DNA of 64,000 nt from Accumulibacter sp. (GTDB taxonomy: Bacteria; Pseudomonadota; Gammaproteobacteria; Burkholderiales; Rhodocyclaceae): positions 124,001 to 188,000 of the forward strand of contig NZ_JAMTDX010000008.1 in assembly GCF_023806625.1 (NCBI RefSeq), written 5' to 3'. Below are positions 35,871 through 45,549 of this stretch, one piece after another. Both the position numbers and the translations under genes were made by a program. The notes beneath the pieces were generated by a model. It did no database searches and was not told the origin of the DNA. It saw only the letters and a program-made list of their open reading frames with translations. Position 1 is the stretch's first letter. Every line of letters begins with the position of its first letter.

Positions 35871-36659
35871 TCAGATCGGCAAACGCAACTCGGGCAGAAC
35901 GGCGGCTGCGTTTGCCGAAGTGACGCGGGCCAGTTCCCCGGCCGGGATGCCGCGCAACCCGGCGAGCAGCGCGTTGATCCGTGGCAGCTGATCGGGCGTG
36001 TTGCGCGCCCCCGCGAGCCATTCGGGAGGCATGTCCGGCGAATCGGTCTCGAGGACGATCGCCTCCAGCGGAAGGGATGTGGCCAACTGCCGGATGCGCG
36101 TCGAGCGGGCATGGGTCACCCCCCCGCCGAAGCCGAGCCGGAAACCGAGCCGGATCAGTTCGTCGGCCTGCTGCCGGCTACCGTTGAACGCATGCGCGAT
36201 GCCTCCAGGCACCGGGATCCGGCGCAGGTGCGCGAGCACCAGATCGACGGCCCGGCGAACGTGCAGGAGCACGGGAAGCTGCGCCTGCCGAGCGATCTTG
36301 AGTTGCTCGACGAAGAAGTGCTCCTGTTTGGCCAGGTCGGGCTCGGCGACGAAGCGGTCGAGGCCGATCTCGCCGACAGCCACCGCAGGAAGCCGGCCGC
36401 CCCGGCTGTCGGCCAGCTGCTCGCGAAGCCGTTCGAGGTCGGCTTCGGCGGCCTGAGCGACGTACAGCGGGTGGATGCCGTAAGCCGGAAAGCAGCCGGG
36501 GAGATCCGCGCAGCAGGCGCGCACGGCGGCGAAACTCGCCCGGTCGACCGACGGAACGACGATTGCCGACACCCCGGCGTGCCGCGCCGCCTCGGCCACC
36601 CGCTGGCGATCCCCGGAGAACTCGGTGGCAGCGAGGTGGCAATGCGTGTCGACGAGCAA
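35871..36659 (-). CDS. TatD family metal-dependent DNase/hydrolase
   Basis: 262 residues. TIM-barrel hydrolase with VDTHCHLA (3-10), AVGEIGLD, VLLHVRRA, and LETDSPDMPPE near the end, all TatD metal-site motifs. Family members are 3'-5' exonucleases in DNA repair or degradation. Seven bases behind the enoyl-CoA hydratase gene and ahead of rquA on the same strand. Confidence 0.94.
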   Translation of the reverse strand: MLVDTHCHLAATEFSGDRQRVAEAARHAGVSAIVVPSVDRASFAAVRACCADLPGCFPAYGIHPLYVAQAAEADLERLREQLADSRGGRLPAVAVGEIGLDRFVAEPDLAKQEHFFVEQLKIARQAQLPVLLHVRRAVDLVLAHLRRIPVPGGIAHAFNGSRQQADELIRLGFRLGFGGGVTHARSTRIRQLATSLPLEAIVLETDSPDMPPEWLAGARNTPDQLPRINALLAGLRGIPAGELARVTSANAAAVLPELRLPI

Positions 36660-36665
36660 GACCGT

Positions 36666-37460
36666 CTAGCCTCGCGCGTAGTTCGCCGGACGGCGCTCGA
36701 AGAAGGCGGCCAGGCCTTCACGGAAATCGGGCTCCGCACCACAGGCGGCAAAGGCGCGTTGCTCCGCATGCAGCTGTGCTTCGAGCGAAGCGGCCAGCGA
36801 CTGGTTGAGCAGCGCCTTCGTCCGCGCCAGGGCACCTGCCGGGCCGGCAGCCATTCGCCGTGCCAGACTCAGCGTCTCCGAAGCCAGATCGGCCAGCGGA
36901 AGAACCCGGTTGACCAGACCGAGCTCGCGCGCCCTGATCGCGTCGAAACGCTCACCGAGCAACGCAATCTCCATCGCCTGCCTCAGCCCGACCTGCCGCG
37001 GCAGCGACCAGGTCGCGCCGCCATCCGGAGACAGCCCGATATTGCAGTAGGCGAGCGTGAAATAGGCGTTGTCAGCGGCGAGGACGAGGTCGCAGGCCAT
37101 CATCAGCGACATGCCGAAGCCGGCAACGGCACCCTGTACCCCGGCGACCACCGGCTTGCCCATCCCCCTGAGGTTGAGAACCGACGCGTGGAGATCGGCC
37201 AGCATTCCCTCGAAGCGGGCCTGGCGCTGGTGCGGCGGCTGGGCAAGCTGTTCACGGAACCACTTCAGATCGCCGCCGGCCATGAAATGATCTCCGGCTC
37301 CGCGCAGCACGACGGCGCGGACCTGCGGATCGAAGGCAATTTTCGTCGTCAGCTCGCGCAACTGCTCGATCATCAGCAGGTTGAGCGCATTCAGCGACTC
37401 CGGGCGATTCAGCGTGAGGACGGCGACCTCGTCGCTGATCTCGAGAACGACAGTGCTCAT
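36666..37460 (-). CDS. Enoyl-CoA hydratase/isomerase family protein
   Basis: 264 residues. Crotonase fold with oxyanion-hole segments GDHFMAGGDLKWF and GVQGAVAGFGMSLMMACDL, then GLSPDGGATWSLPR where the usual second catalytic Glu position carries Asp. Could act in fatty acid, phenylacetate or branched-chain degradation; the subtype closest by motif is the PaaG/1,2-epoxyphenylacetyl-CoA isomerase-like group. Paired with the paaK gene 16 kb away only in theme, not in linkage. Confidence 0.88.
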   Translation of the reverse strand: MSTVVLEISDEVAVLTLNRPESLNALNLLMIEQLRELTTKIAFDPQVRAVVLRGAGDHFMAGGDLKWFREQLAQPPHQRQARFEGMLADLHASVLNLRGMGKPVVAGVQGAVAGFGMSLMMACDLVLAADNAYFTLAYCNIGLSPDGGATWSLPRQVGLRQAMEIALLGERFDAIRARELGLVNRVLPLADLASETLSLARRMAAGPAGALARTKALLNQSLAASLEAQLHAEQRAFAACGAEPDFREGLAAFFERRPANYARG

Positions 37461-37487
37461 CGAATCTCCTTCGGCTCCGCGGCCGGG

Positions 37488-38723
37488 CTAAAGAAACCGG
37501 AAATCGGGTTCGGGTCGGCAACCACTGACGATGTCGGCGAGGGCCGCGCCCGAACCACAAGCCATCGTCCAGCCAAGCGTCCCGTGCCCCGTGTTGATGA
37601 ACAGATCGGCCACCGGTGAGCGGCCGATCAACGGCACGTTCGACGGCGTCGCCGGGCGCAGCCCGCACCAGAAAAGCGCCTCGCCAGCCGGGCGCAGGTC
37701 CGGGAACAGCTCGTTGACCCTGCTGATCAGCGCTGCGCAGCGCACGGCGTTGAGCTCGAGGTTGTAACCGTTGAACTCGGCTGTCCCGGCGACTCGCAAG
37801 CGCTGGCCGAGGCGCGAGATGACGATCTTGCGGCCGTCGTCGGTCAGACTGACCCGGGGCGCGACGCTCTGCGCAGTGAGCGGGATCGTCGCCGAATAGC
37901 CCTTGGCCGGATACACGGCCAGACGCAGGCCGAGCGGCCGCAGCAAGAGCGGCGTGTAACTGCCGAGCGCGGCTACGTACGCGTCGGCCGAGTGTACCTG
38001 GCCACCGGCGAGCACCCCGGTCATCCGCCCGGAGTCGGCGAGCAGCCGGTCGATCGCCAGCCCGAAGTGGAACTCGACGCCGCTCTCGACGCAGCGCTCG
38101 GCAAGTTGCCGCGTAAAACGATGCGCGTCGCCCGATTCGTCGGCCTCGGTGTAGTCGCCGCCGACCAGCAGACGCCGCGCTGCGACCAGCGCGGGTTCGA
38201 TCGCCAGACATTCGTCGACACTCACCGTGCGTCGGTCGCAACCGAACTCGCGCATCACCGCGGCAGCGCCGATCGCCGAGGAGAATTCGCGGCGATCGGT
38301 ATAGACGTGGAGGATTCCCCGCCCGAGGTGGTCGTAGTCGAGCGCAAGCTCGGAGCGCAGTTCCTGGAGTTTCCGCCGGCTGTACAGCGCCAGCGCAACG
38401 ATCTGGCGGACATTGTCGCGCGCCCGCTGCGCGGTGCACTCGCGCAGGAAACGCAGGCTCCAGTCGAACAGTGCCGGGTCCCAGCGGGCCCGAAAGAGCA
38501 ACGGCGAGTCCTCGCGACGCATCCAGGCCAGGGCGCGCAGCGGAGTGTGCGGGTTGGCCCAGGGTTCGGCGTGCGAAACCGAAATCTGGCCACCGTTGGC
38601 AAAGCTGGTCTCCAGGGCGGCAGCCGGCTGCCGATCGATCACCGTCACCCGATGTCCGGCCCTGGCCAGATACCACGCGCTGCTGACGCCGACGACGCCG
38701 GCTCCTAGAACCAGGACCTTCAA
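37488..38723 (-). CDS. dadA: D-amino acid dehydrogenase small subunit-like FAD oxidoreductase
   Basis: 411 residues from the TTG at 38723, which starts the dinucleotide fold (KVLVLGAGVVGVSSAWYLAR) as in DadA. Also shows LETSFANGGQISVSHAEPWANP and CGLRPATPSNVPLIG, DadA hallmarks. Oxidises D-amino acids to keto acids, passing electrons to the respiratory chain; in bacteria often for D-alanine. An ATG ten codons upstream is possible but poorly supported. Runs into the enoyl-CoA hydratase after 27 bases; no alanine racemase gene is near. Confidence 0.92.
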   Translation of the reverse strand: MKVLVLGAGVVGVSSAWYLARAGHRVTVIDRQPAAALETSFANGGQISVSHAEPWANPHTPLRALAWMRREDSPLLFRARWDPALFDWSLRFLRECTAQRARDNVRQIVALALYSRRKLQELRSELALDYDHLGRGILHVYTDRREFSSAIGAAAVMREFGCDRRTVSVDECLAIEPALVAARRLLVGGDYTEADESGDAHRFTRQLAERCVESGVEFHFGLAIDRLLADSGRMTGVLAGGQVHSADAYVAALGSYTPLLLRPLGLRLAVYPAKGYSATIPLTAQSVAPRVSLTDDGRKIVISRLGQRLRVAGTAEFNGYNLELNAVRCAALISRVNELFPDLRPAGEALFWCGLRPATPSNVPLIGRSPVADLFINTGHGTLGWTMACGSGAALADIVSGCRPEPDFRFL

Positions 38724-38825
38724 GGCTTCAGCAGGCCGGCACGAAGACGGCACCAGGCTGCGCAGCGCCGACCGGCGATCGCCCGCGAAACGACCCAGCG
38801 CGGCCAGTTGCGCAACCGTCGGCGA

Positions 38826-41159
38826 TCACTCGGCGCCTCCCTGATCGCGGGTGATGCGCACGACCTCGGGAAGCCGGCGCAGACCGCGCATCAGGCGCGC
38901 CAGTGAAGTGCGACTGGTGACCTGCACGGTGAAGTGCAGCGTGGTGTACAGCCCGGGATGCTTCTCATCCATCTTGACGTGCTCGATGTTCGTCCCCGAA
39001 CGCGATATCTCGCTGGCGATCCGGCCCAGCGCGCCGACCGTGTTCTGCAGGACGATGCGCAGGCGGACGCTGAACAACTTGCCCGGCTCGGGCTCCCACT
39101 CGACCTCGATCCACTTTGCCGGCCTGGCGCTGCGCACCCTGCGGATCGCCGGACAGTCGTGGGTGTGGATGACCAGCCCCTTGCCCTTCCAGATCGAACC
39201 GATGATCGGATCGCCCGGAATCGGCTGACAACAGGGAGCAAACTGCACGGACATGCCCTCCGTGCCGCGAATGACCAGCGCGGCAGGGGGCTTGCCGGCC
39301 GGCTCACGCGACTCCTCGCGGGCCAGCAGCCGCCTGGCAACGACGCCGGCCATACGGAAGCCCAGGCCGATGTCCGCGTACACCTCCTTGATCAGCTTGT
39401 TCCCCGAATCGCGCAGGACGTTCTTCCAGCTCGACACCGGCAGCTCGGAGGCGACGACGCCAAGAGCCCTGAGTTCCTGATCGAGCATCTTCTCGCCGAG
39501 TGCCGTCGACTCGTCGTGATGAGCGCTCTTCAGATAGTGACGAATCTTGCTGCGCGCCCGGCCGGTCTTGACCGAACCCAGCCAGGCCGCGTTGGGATGG
39601 GCGTCGGCAGCGGTGACGATCTCGACGCGGTCGCCGTTGGTGAGCTCGGTCGACAGCGGCATCGGCTTGTAGTTGATCTGCGCAGCGACACAATGATTCC
39701 CGATGTCGGTGTGCACTGCGTAGGCAAGGTCGATCGCCGTCGCCCCGCGCGGCAGGGGAATGATCTTGCCTTTCGGGGTGAACACGTAGATCTCGTGCGG
39801 GAACAGGTCGACCTTGACGTGCTCGAAGAACTCGGACGTATCGCCGCTGGCGTTCTGCAGGTCGAGCAGCGACTGGAACCACTTGGTCGTCTTCTGCTGC
39901 AGGTCGGCGCCGAAGTGCTCATTGTCCTTGTACAACCAGTGCGAGGCGATTCCCTCCTGAGCGACGTAGTCCATCGACTCGGTGCGGATCTGCACTTCGA
40001 AGGGCGTGCCGTGCGGACCGATCAGCGTCGTATGCAGCGACTGGTAACCGTTCGGCTTGGGGATCGCGATGTAGTCCTTGAACTTCCCCGGAACGGGCTT
40101 GTACAGGGCATGCAGAGCGCCAAGCGCAAGGTAGGCGGTCGGCACGTCCTTGACCAGGACGCGGAACCCATAGACGTCGAGCACCTGCGAAAACGACAGC
40201 CGCTTCTCGATCATCTTGCGATAGATCGAGTACAGGCTCTTCTCGCGGCCAACAACCTGAGCCTCGATGCGCGCCTCGCGCAGGCGGCCCCTGATCCCGT
40301 CGAGGATTCGCGACAGCAGCTCGCGCCGGTTGCCCCGCGCGGACTTCAGCGCGCGCGCCAGTACGCCGGCGCGCATCGGGTAGATCAGCTCGAAGGAGAG
40401 GTCCTGCAGCTCGTGGTAAAGCTTGTTCAGCCCGAGCCGATTGGCGATCGGTGCGTAGATCTCGAGCGTCTCGCGGGCGATCCGGCGGCGCTTGTCGGCG
40501 CGTACTGCAGCCATCGTCTGCAGATTGTGGTGTCGGTCGGCGAGCTTGATCAGCACGACGCGCAGATCGCGCGCCATGGCCATCAGCATCTTGCGGAAAT
40601 TCTCGGCCTGGGCTTCCTCGTGCGACTGGAACTCGATCTTGTCGAGCTTCGATAGACCATCGACGAGTTCGGCGACCGGCTCGCCGAAGCGCTCGGCGAT
40701 CGTTCTCTTGCCCACCGCCGTGTCCTCCATCACGTCGTGGAGCAGTGCGGCGACGACGCCCTCGACGTCCATCTGCCATTCGGCGATGGCCCCGGCGACG
40801 GCCAGCGGATGAGTGATGTAGGGTTCGCCCGAGAGGCGCCTCTGCCCGCGATGAGCCTGTTCGCTGAACAGATACGCGTCACGAACGGTGGCGATTTCTT
40901 CCGGAGGAAGGTAACTCAGGCTGTCGATGAACACCCGGTACGCCGGGTCGTCCTCCGGGTCAGGAAAAACGACCAAGTCGCTCGCCGGCGAGTCGGCGGA
41001 AACGCTCGCTGGCGCGAGCGCATCCTCGACCGGGCGACCGAGTTCCCTGCGCATCGACTCGGAGGCTGCGAGTGGATCTGCTGCGCCGCCGATCTGCGAC
41101 GCTGCTCGCTCGCCCACTTCTCGCCTATCCGTCCGACGTCTCTCGTCGGTCGCCCACAC
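38826..41159 (-). CDS. spoT: Bifunctional (p)ppGpp synthetase/hydrolase
   Basis: 777 residues. HD hydrolase domain intact (ALLHDVMEDT, His141-Asp142; VLIKLADRHHNL), synthetase domain (FKDYIAIPKPNGYQSLHTT and EVQIRTESMDYVAQ), then TGS (YVFTPKGKIIPLPRGATAID), zinc-finger/helical region (FAPCCQPIPGDPIIG, HTHDCP) and C-terminal ACT. Because the HD box is whole it can break down as well as make ppGpp. Starts with GTG at 41159, near a weak GGA; an in-frame ATG 35 codons on is an alternative. Operon gmk-rpoZ-spoT as in many proteobacteria. Confidence 0.96.
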   Translation of the reverse strand: MWATDERRRTDRREVGERAASQIGGAADPLAASESMRRELGRPVEDALAPASVSADSPASDLVVFPDPEDDPAYRVFIDSLSYLPPEEIATVRDAYLFSEQAHRGQRRLSGEPYITHPLAVAGAIAEWQMDVEGVVAALLHDVMEDTAVGKRTIAERFGEPVAELVDGLSKLDKIEFQSHEEAQAENFRKMLMAMARDLRVVLIKLADRHHNLQTMAAVRADKRRRIARETLEIYAPIANRLGLNKLYHELQDLSFELIYPMRAGVLARALKSARGNRRELLSRILDGIRGRLREARIEAQVVGREKSLYSIYRKMIEKRLSFSQVLDVYGFRVLVKDVPTAYLALGALHALYKPVPGKFKDYIAIPKPNGYQSLHTTLIGPHGTPFEVQIRTESMDYVAQEGIASHWLYKDNEHFGADLQQKTTKWFQSLLDLQNASGDTSEFFEHVKVDLFPHEIYVFTPKGKIIPLPRGATAIDLAYAVHTDIGNHCVAAQINYKPMPLSTELTNGDRVEIVTAADAHPNAAWLGSVKTGRARSKIRHYLKSAHHDESTALGEKMLDQELRALGVVASELPVSSWKNVLRDSGNKLIKEVYADIGLGFRMAGVVARRLLAREESREPAGKPPAALVIRGTEGMSVQFAPCCQPIPGDPIIGSIWKGKGLVIHTHDCPAIRRVRSARPAKWIEVEWEPEPGKLFSVRLRIVLQNTVGALGRIASEISRSGTNIEHVKMDEKHPGLYTTLHFTVQVTSRTSLARLMRGLRRLPEVVRITRDQGGAE

Positions 41160-41200
41160 CTTGCATTCCGGCCCGCTCGCTAGGATCTTTTCACCCTTGC

Positions 41201-41407
41201 TCAGGCCTGGCCCCGGTTGAGCATCTCCTGCCCGACTTTTCCGACCGCGATCTCACGCAAGGCGATCACCGTCGGCTTGTCGCGACCGGCGTCGATCAGC
41301 GGCGATGCGCCGGCAGCGAGCTGCCGCGCCCGATAGGTCGCCGCCAGCGTCATCCTGAACCGGTTGGGAATACGTTGCAGACAATCGTCCACGGTCACTC
41401 TCGCCAT
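41201..41407 (-). CDS. rpoZ: RNA polymerase omega subunit
   Basis: 68 residues. [17 protein letters not shown] and [26 protein letters not shown] are the omega family pattern. Helps fold beta-prime and is a ppGpp binding subunit, fitting its position next to spoT. It lies 41 bases before spoT. The 225-base gap back to gmk carries a hairpin GGTCCG/CGGACC with an eight-base A/T-rich loop at 41431-41450, about 24 bases ahead of the start. Confidence 0.96.
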   Translation of the reverse strand: MARVTVDDCLQRIPNRFRMTLAATYRARQLAAGASPLIDAGRDKPTVIALREIAVGKVGQEMLNRGQA

Positions 41408-41632
41408 ACCAGACTCCCGAAAAGCTCAGCGGTCCGAGAAAAAACGGACCTGCGCGATCCGCAGCCTCGCCCGATCCCGGCCAAGGCCGCATCATTCACC
41501 CTCATCTCCCCGACAGCCGGCGCCCTCCAGAGTTCCCGTGAACGCCCTGCCTCGCCTGTCGACCCCAGGCCGGCGATCGCCGCGTTCACTGGCCTGTCCG
41601 GTTGCTCCTTGTCCCCTGCCGGTGCTCACTGG

Positions 41633-42244
41633 CTACCCGGCGAACTCGGCGAACAGGCTGGCATGGCGGCGATGCTGCGCGGCGTAAAGCAGACGGTTCG
41701 CCCGAACCACCGCCAGGAGATCGCGCACCGCGTCCTGCAGATCGTCGTTGATGATAACATAGTCGAATTCGGCCGCATGGCGCATCTCCTCGCGTGCTGC
41801 CGCGAGGCGTCGGAGTATCGTTTCGCTGCTGTCGGTCGCCCTTTGGCGCAGGCGGGTCTCGAGTTGGTCGATTGAAGGAGGCAGAACGAAGACCGAGATA
41901 CTCTCGGGAAACAGCCGGCGAATCTGCCTCGCCCCCTGCCAGTCGATCTCCAGAAGCAAGTCCTGGCCCTGAGCCAGGGCCGACTCGACGGCGCCGAGCG
42001 ACGTGCCGTAGTAATTGCCATGCACCTGGGCCCACTCCAGGAACTCGCCACCAGCGACCTTGTCGACGAACTCCTGAACACTCACGAAGTGGTAATCCTG
42101 GCCGTCGACTTCGCCGCTTCGCGGCGCACGCGTGCTGTGCGAAACGGACAGGCGAACCTGTGGATCGTTCTCCAGAATCAACCGCACCAGCGACGACTTC
42201 CCAGCGCCCGACGGAGCGCTGACAATGTACAGCTTCCCGGTCAT
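41633..42244 (-). CDS. gmk: Guanylate kinase
   Basis: 203 residues. P-loop SAPSGAGKSSL (9-19), GMP-binding HSTRAPRSGEVDGQDYHF and EIDWQGARQIR. Converts GMP to GDP for nucleotide and ppGpp synthesis. The ATG at 42244 is preceded by GAGGAG. Head of gmk-rpoZ-spoT. Confidence 0.97.
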   Translation of the reverse strand: MTGKLYIVSAPSGAGKSSLVRLILENDPQVRLSVSHSTRAPRSGEVDGQDYHFVSVQEFVDKVAGGEFLEWAQVHGNYYGTSLGAVESALAQGQDLLLEIDWQGARQIRRLFPESISVFVLPPSIDQLETRLRQRATDSSETILRRLAAAREEMRHAAEFDYVIINDDLQDAVRDLLAVVRANRLLYAAQHRRHASLFAEFAG

Positions 42245-42391
42245 CAACGGCTCCTCACCTCCGATTGCCGCTCATTCTACGCGCGCGCCGACCGATTCAC
42301 CCCTTCCGGATGCCTCAGGGGGCTTGGACGGCCGCGGCCCGAGCGAAGAAAATGATGCCCGTGAAGCCTTCCCGATCCCAGGAGACAAGAG

Positions 42392-42748
42392 ATGCCCCCG
42401 TCGAAGTTGATGCTGGCCGCAGCCCTGGCCCTCGTGGCCGTTGCCGGACTGTCGGTCGGCGCGGCAACGCCACTGAGAGTACTCGGTTTCGACGACATGT
42501 CGTGCCGCGCTTGGGCGGCATCCAGGGACGACGCCGAGCAACGCGCGCTTTATGTCGCCTGGATCCGCGGCGTTCTCACCGGACACAACTACGCCAACCA
42601 AAGCCAGCAGGTGACGACGATTTCGAGCGGCACCGTCGACCAATGGGTCACCCGCTACTGCGCAGAGAAACCGCTGAGCCAGTTCAGCGACGCGGCTTTT
42701 CGCCTCAGCGACCAGTTCTCCGGCCGCAATTCGGCGATCACCAAATAG
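42392..42748 (+). CDS. Hypothetical exported protein, HdeA/Rap1a-like pattern
   Basis: 118 residues with a signal peptide (about 1-25). Mature part: MSCRAWAASRDD, then YVAWIRGVLTGHNYAN, then a second Cys in TRYCAEKPLSQFSDAAF. The spacing of one Cys before and one after a W-x-GxLTG-N segment looks like small periplasmic HdeA- or Rap1a-type proteins, but identity is not secure. AGGAGA stands eight bases ahead of the ATG. Its neighbours on the opposite strand are two further small exported proteins. Confidence 0.6.
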   Translation: MPPSKLMLAAALALVAVAGLSVGAATPLRVLGFDDMSCRAWAASRDDAEQRALYVAWIRGVLTGHNYANQSQQVTTISSGTVDQWVTRYCAEKPLSQFSDAAFRLSDQFSGRNSAITK

Positions 42749-42817
42749 ACCGGGCCGCTGCCGGAGCTTTCGCTCCGGCCGGCGATCGCCGGCCCGGGAG
42801 ATCGACGCGATCTCGCG

Positions 42818-43054
42818 TCAGTTGCCCCGCTGCTGTTGCTGCTTGCCCTTGATGTTGCCGACGGTGCCGCCGACGACTCCGCCGACCGCTGCGCCTGTCC
42901 AGCCGCTGCCCCCAGAAATTGCCGCAATTCCCGCCCCCGCAGCCGCACCGATCGCCGCACCGCTGACCGTTCCCTGCTCGCGCGGCGTCATGCTCGTGCA
43001 TCCGGCAGCAAGCAGCACCGCGGCCGTTGCCAGAACCCATCCCTTTCCGCTCAT
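42818..43054 (-). CDS. Glycine-zipper lipoprotein
   Basis: 78 residues. Lipobox LLAAGC (Cys near 19), then a run of small-residue repeats (GAAIGAAAGAGIAAISGG, GAAVGGVVGGTVG), as in SlyB/Pcp/YMGG glycine-zipper proteins that sit in or span the outer membrane, ending in a Gln-rich KGKQQQQ tail. Follows the next gene on the same strand with 14 bases between, so the two share a transcript. Confidence 0.85.
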   Translation of the reverse strand: MSGKGWVLATAAVLLAAGCTSMTPREQGTVSGAAIGAAAGAGIAAISGGSGWTGAAVGGVVGGTVGNIKGKQQQQRGN

Positions 43055-43068
43055 CGGTCCATCCTTTC

Positions 43069-43458
43069 TCACGGGCGCTTCGGCAGAGCCGGGACGACCA
43101 TCTCGAACCAGATCGTCTCGACGACCGGACGGCGCAACTCTTCGGGATGCGCCGCGTACCACCGGTCGAGCGCCTCGAGGACGCCGCCGAGCGTCTGCCC
43201 CTTCATCCCAGCCACGACGCGCGGCGAGAAACCCGTCCCCGCGAGCGACGGGTTTTCGGCGTGGTACGCGGCCTCGACCTGAACCACGTTGGCGAGACCG
43301 ACCAGATACGCCTTCTTGACGTCCTCGCTCGATTTCACCCACATCGTCCCATCGACCAGCGGGATCTCCTCGACCACCGCGGCAACCGGGCCGGCAACCA
43401 GCGCCAGGCACGCAGCCGAGAGCGGCAGCGCCCATCTGCGCAACACTGATCCGACCAT
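43069..43458 (-). CDS. Hypothetical exported protein
   Basis: 129 residues; not recognised. A signal peptide (about 1-28) precedes a mature domain with MWVKSSEDVKKAYLVGLAN, YHAENP, GMKGQTLGGVLEALDRWY and a C-terminal AHPEELRRPVVETIW. The last stretch has the look of a small periplasmic helical domain seen in several betaproteobacterial proteins. The ATG at 43458 is six bases past an AGGAGG; an ATG two codons earlier touches that site. Coupled to the downstream glycine-zipper lipoprotein. Confidence 0.65.
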   Translation of the reverse strand: MVGSVLRRWALPLSAACLALVAGPVAAVVEEIPLVDGTMWVKSSEDVKKAYLVGLANVVQVEAAYHAENPSLAGTGFSPRVVAGMKGQTLGGVLEALDRWYAAHPEELRRPVVETIWFEMVVPALPKRP

Positions 43459-43739
43459 CGTCATCCTCCTTCCCACGTCACGCGAAGAGCCAAGCGTAGC
43501 ACGATTCGGGCGCGCCGACGCCGCTCGCCTGAAGCCCGCCCGCGGCGACCGCAAGGCGACGCGGACAGCGTGGCCGACGCGCCACGACGCCCCCCGGCCG
43601 CTTCGACGGCCATGGTGGAGCCCACCGCCCGGCGTTTGGCGGATGCGTTTCGCGACGCTTTCTAGGATAATCCAAAGCCTTCGATACCCTACCGTCGCCC
43701 GTCCCCGGGCGACCGACCCGCCGAGTGAAGCGCAAGACA

Positions 43740-44678
43740 GTGAGCGAAGCCCTTTTTGAAACGAGCATCAGCAGTCTGCCGCTGATTGGACGCGGCAAGG
43801 TGCGCGACATCTACGCGGTGGGTTCGGAATCGCTGCTGATCGTCACCACCGACCGGATATCGGCGTTTGATGTCGTGTTGCCCGATCCGATTCCCGACAA
43901 GGGAAGGGTGCTGACCCGGCTGGCCAGCTTCTGGTTCGACAAGCTTGCGACGATCGTCCCCAACCAGCTGACCGGAATCGACCCGGAGACGGTCGTCTCG
44001 GCCGGCGAGACGGAGCAGGTGCGCGGACGGGCACTGGTCGTCAAACGGCTCAGACCGCTGCCGATCGAAGCGGTCGTCCGTGGCTACCTGATCGGCTCAG
44101 GCTGGAAGGACTACCAGAGCACCGGCTGCGTCTGCGGAATCGCGCTGCCGCCCGGGCTGATACTGGCCAGCCGTCTCTGCGAACCGATCTTCACCCCGGC
44201 GACGAAGGCGACGATCGGGGAGCACGATCAGAACATCTCTTTCGGGCAGGCCCAGGCTGCCTGCGCAGCGGCCTTCGCAGACATCTCGCCGGCGCCCGGG
44301 CTGCGCTCCGAGGGCATCGCCGATCAAGTGAGAAGAGTAGCCATCGCCCTGTACGCCAGCGCCGCCGAGTACGCTGCAGAGCGTGGCATCCTGATTGCCG
44401 ATACCAAGTTCGAATTCGGTCTCGACGTGCACGGCCGGCTGCACCTGATCGACGAAGTGCTCACCCCGGATTCGTCGCGTTTCTGGCCGGCGGACGGCTA
44501 TGTTCCGGGCAGCAGCCCGCCGTCGTACGACAAGCAGTTCGTTCGCGACTATCTCGAGACGCTCGCCTGGGACAAGCAGGCGCCGGGTCCGCGACTGCCA
44601 CCGGCGGTCATTGCCCGAACCCGGGCCAAGTACGTCGAAGCTTGCGAACGCCTGACCGGCGAACCGTTTGCCGTCTGA
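43740..44678 (+). CDS. purC: Phosphoribosylaminoimidazole-succinocarboxamide synthase
   Basis: 312 residues from the GTG at 43740 ([11 protein letters not shown]), matching long-type PurC of betaproteobacteria; a GTG five codons earlier is possible. ATP-grasp-like SAICAR synthetase with [45 protein letters not shown] and [12 protein letters not shown]. Joins CAIR and aspartate in purine synthesis. No other pur gene is beside it. An upstream GATAAT (43666-43671) may be part of its promoter. Confidence 0.96.
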   Translation: MSEALFETSISSLPLIGRGKVRDIYAVGSESLLIVTTDRISAFDVVLPDPIPDKGRVLTRLASFWFDKLATIVPNQLTGIDPETVVSAGETEQVRGRALVVKRLRPLPIEAVVRGYLIGSGWKDYQSTGCVCGIALPPGLILASRLCEPIFTPATKATIGEHDQNISFGQAQAACAAAFADISPAPGLRSEGIADQVRRVAIALYASAAEYAAERGILIADTKFEFGLDVHGRLHLIDEVLTPDSSRFWPADGYVPGSSPPSYDKQFVRDYLETLAWDKQAPGPRLPPAVIARTRAKYVEACERLTGEPFAV

Positions 44679-44724
44679 GGATCGGCTCGACGGACCACGC
44701 GGCCCGGGCAGAAAAGGAGGAACC

Positions 44725-45549
44725 ATGCGACAGACCGGTCAGGACGAGACTCGGGGGGCGACGAGAACCGGCTACCCCGAAGTGTGCAGAGTCGAACTCG
44801 ATCGGCCACTGTCATGGCTGGCGGCAGGCTGGCGCGACCTGCGCGCGAACCCGATCGCCAGTCTCGCCTATGGTCTGCTCTTCGCGATCGCCGGCGACCT
44901 GATCACCATCTTCGCCTGGCGCAACGGGCACCTGTTCATCGTCGCGACCTCGGGCTTCTTCCTGGTCGCCCCACTGCTCGCCGGCGGACTATACGAAATC
45001 AGCCGGAGGCGCGAGGCCGGGCTGTCGTCGACCTTCTTCTCCTCGCTCGCCGGCGGCCGACGCAACGCCGTCGAACTGTCCAAGTTCGGCCTGCTGCTCG
45101 GACTGATCGGTGTCTGCTGGGAACGCCTGTCGACGCTGCTCTTCGAACTGCTCGCCCCGGGACTGCCCGCCGACCTGCTCGCGTTGCTCGCCGAGATCCA
45201 CTTCCCGCCCGAAAATCGCGACCTGCTGGCCATATGGATCCTCACCGGCGGGACGGTCGCGGCGATCGTCTTCGCGATGACCGTCGTCTCGGTTCCGCTT
45301 CTGCTCGACCGCCCGGTGCGCGTCGGCACGGCGATCCTGACCAGCGTCCGCGCGGTCGACGCCAACCTCATGGTGATGGCGTTCTGGGGAGCGATCGTCG
45401 TCGCCCTGACCGCGCTCGGCTTTCTGACGCTGTTCTTCGGTCTCGTCGTCCTGATGCCGCTGATTGGACACGCCTCCTGGCACGCCTATCGCGACCTCGT
45501 CCGGGCCGACGCGGGCGAATCCTCCTCGCCGCATCCGGAATACCGATGA
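44725..45549 (+). CDS. DUF2189 domain membrane protein
   Basis: 274 residues with about six membrane spans (from 45). The family phrase RPLSWLAAGWRDLRANPIASLAYG and LLAGGLYEISRRRE are visible, and the end MPLIGHASWHAYRDLV is conserved in DUF2189 proteins, which are often near cytochrome oxidase genes but are uncharacterised. ATG at 44725 follows AAGGAGGAACC. Stops in an ATGA overlap with the peptidase gene. Confidence 0.88.
   Translation: MRQTGQDETRGATRTGYPEVCRVELDRPLSWLAAGWRDLRANPIASLAYGLLFAIAGDLITIFAWRNGHLFIVATSGFFLVAPLLAGGLYEISRRREAGLSSTFFSSLAGGRRNAVELSKFGLLLGLIGVCWERLSTLLFELLAPGLPADLLALLAEIHFPPENRDLLAIWILTGGTVAAIVFAMTVVSVPLLLDRPVRVGTAILTSVRAVDANLMVMAFWGAIVVALTALGFLTLFFGLVVLMPLIGHASWHAYRDLVRADAGESSSPHPEYR

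Noticed and set aside
41431-41450. Hairpin GGTCCG/CGGACC with A-rich loop ahead of rpoZ as a terminator
   Set aside because: The A/T run is in the loop and not after the stem, so it cannot act as a Rho-independent terminator.
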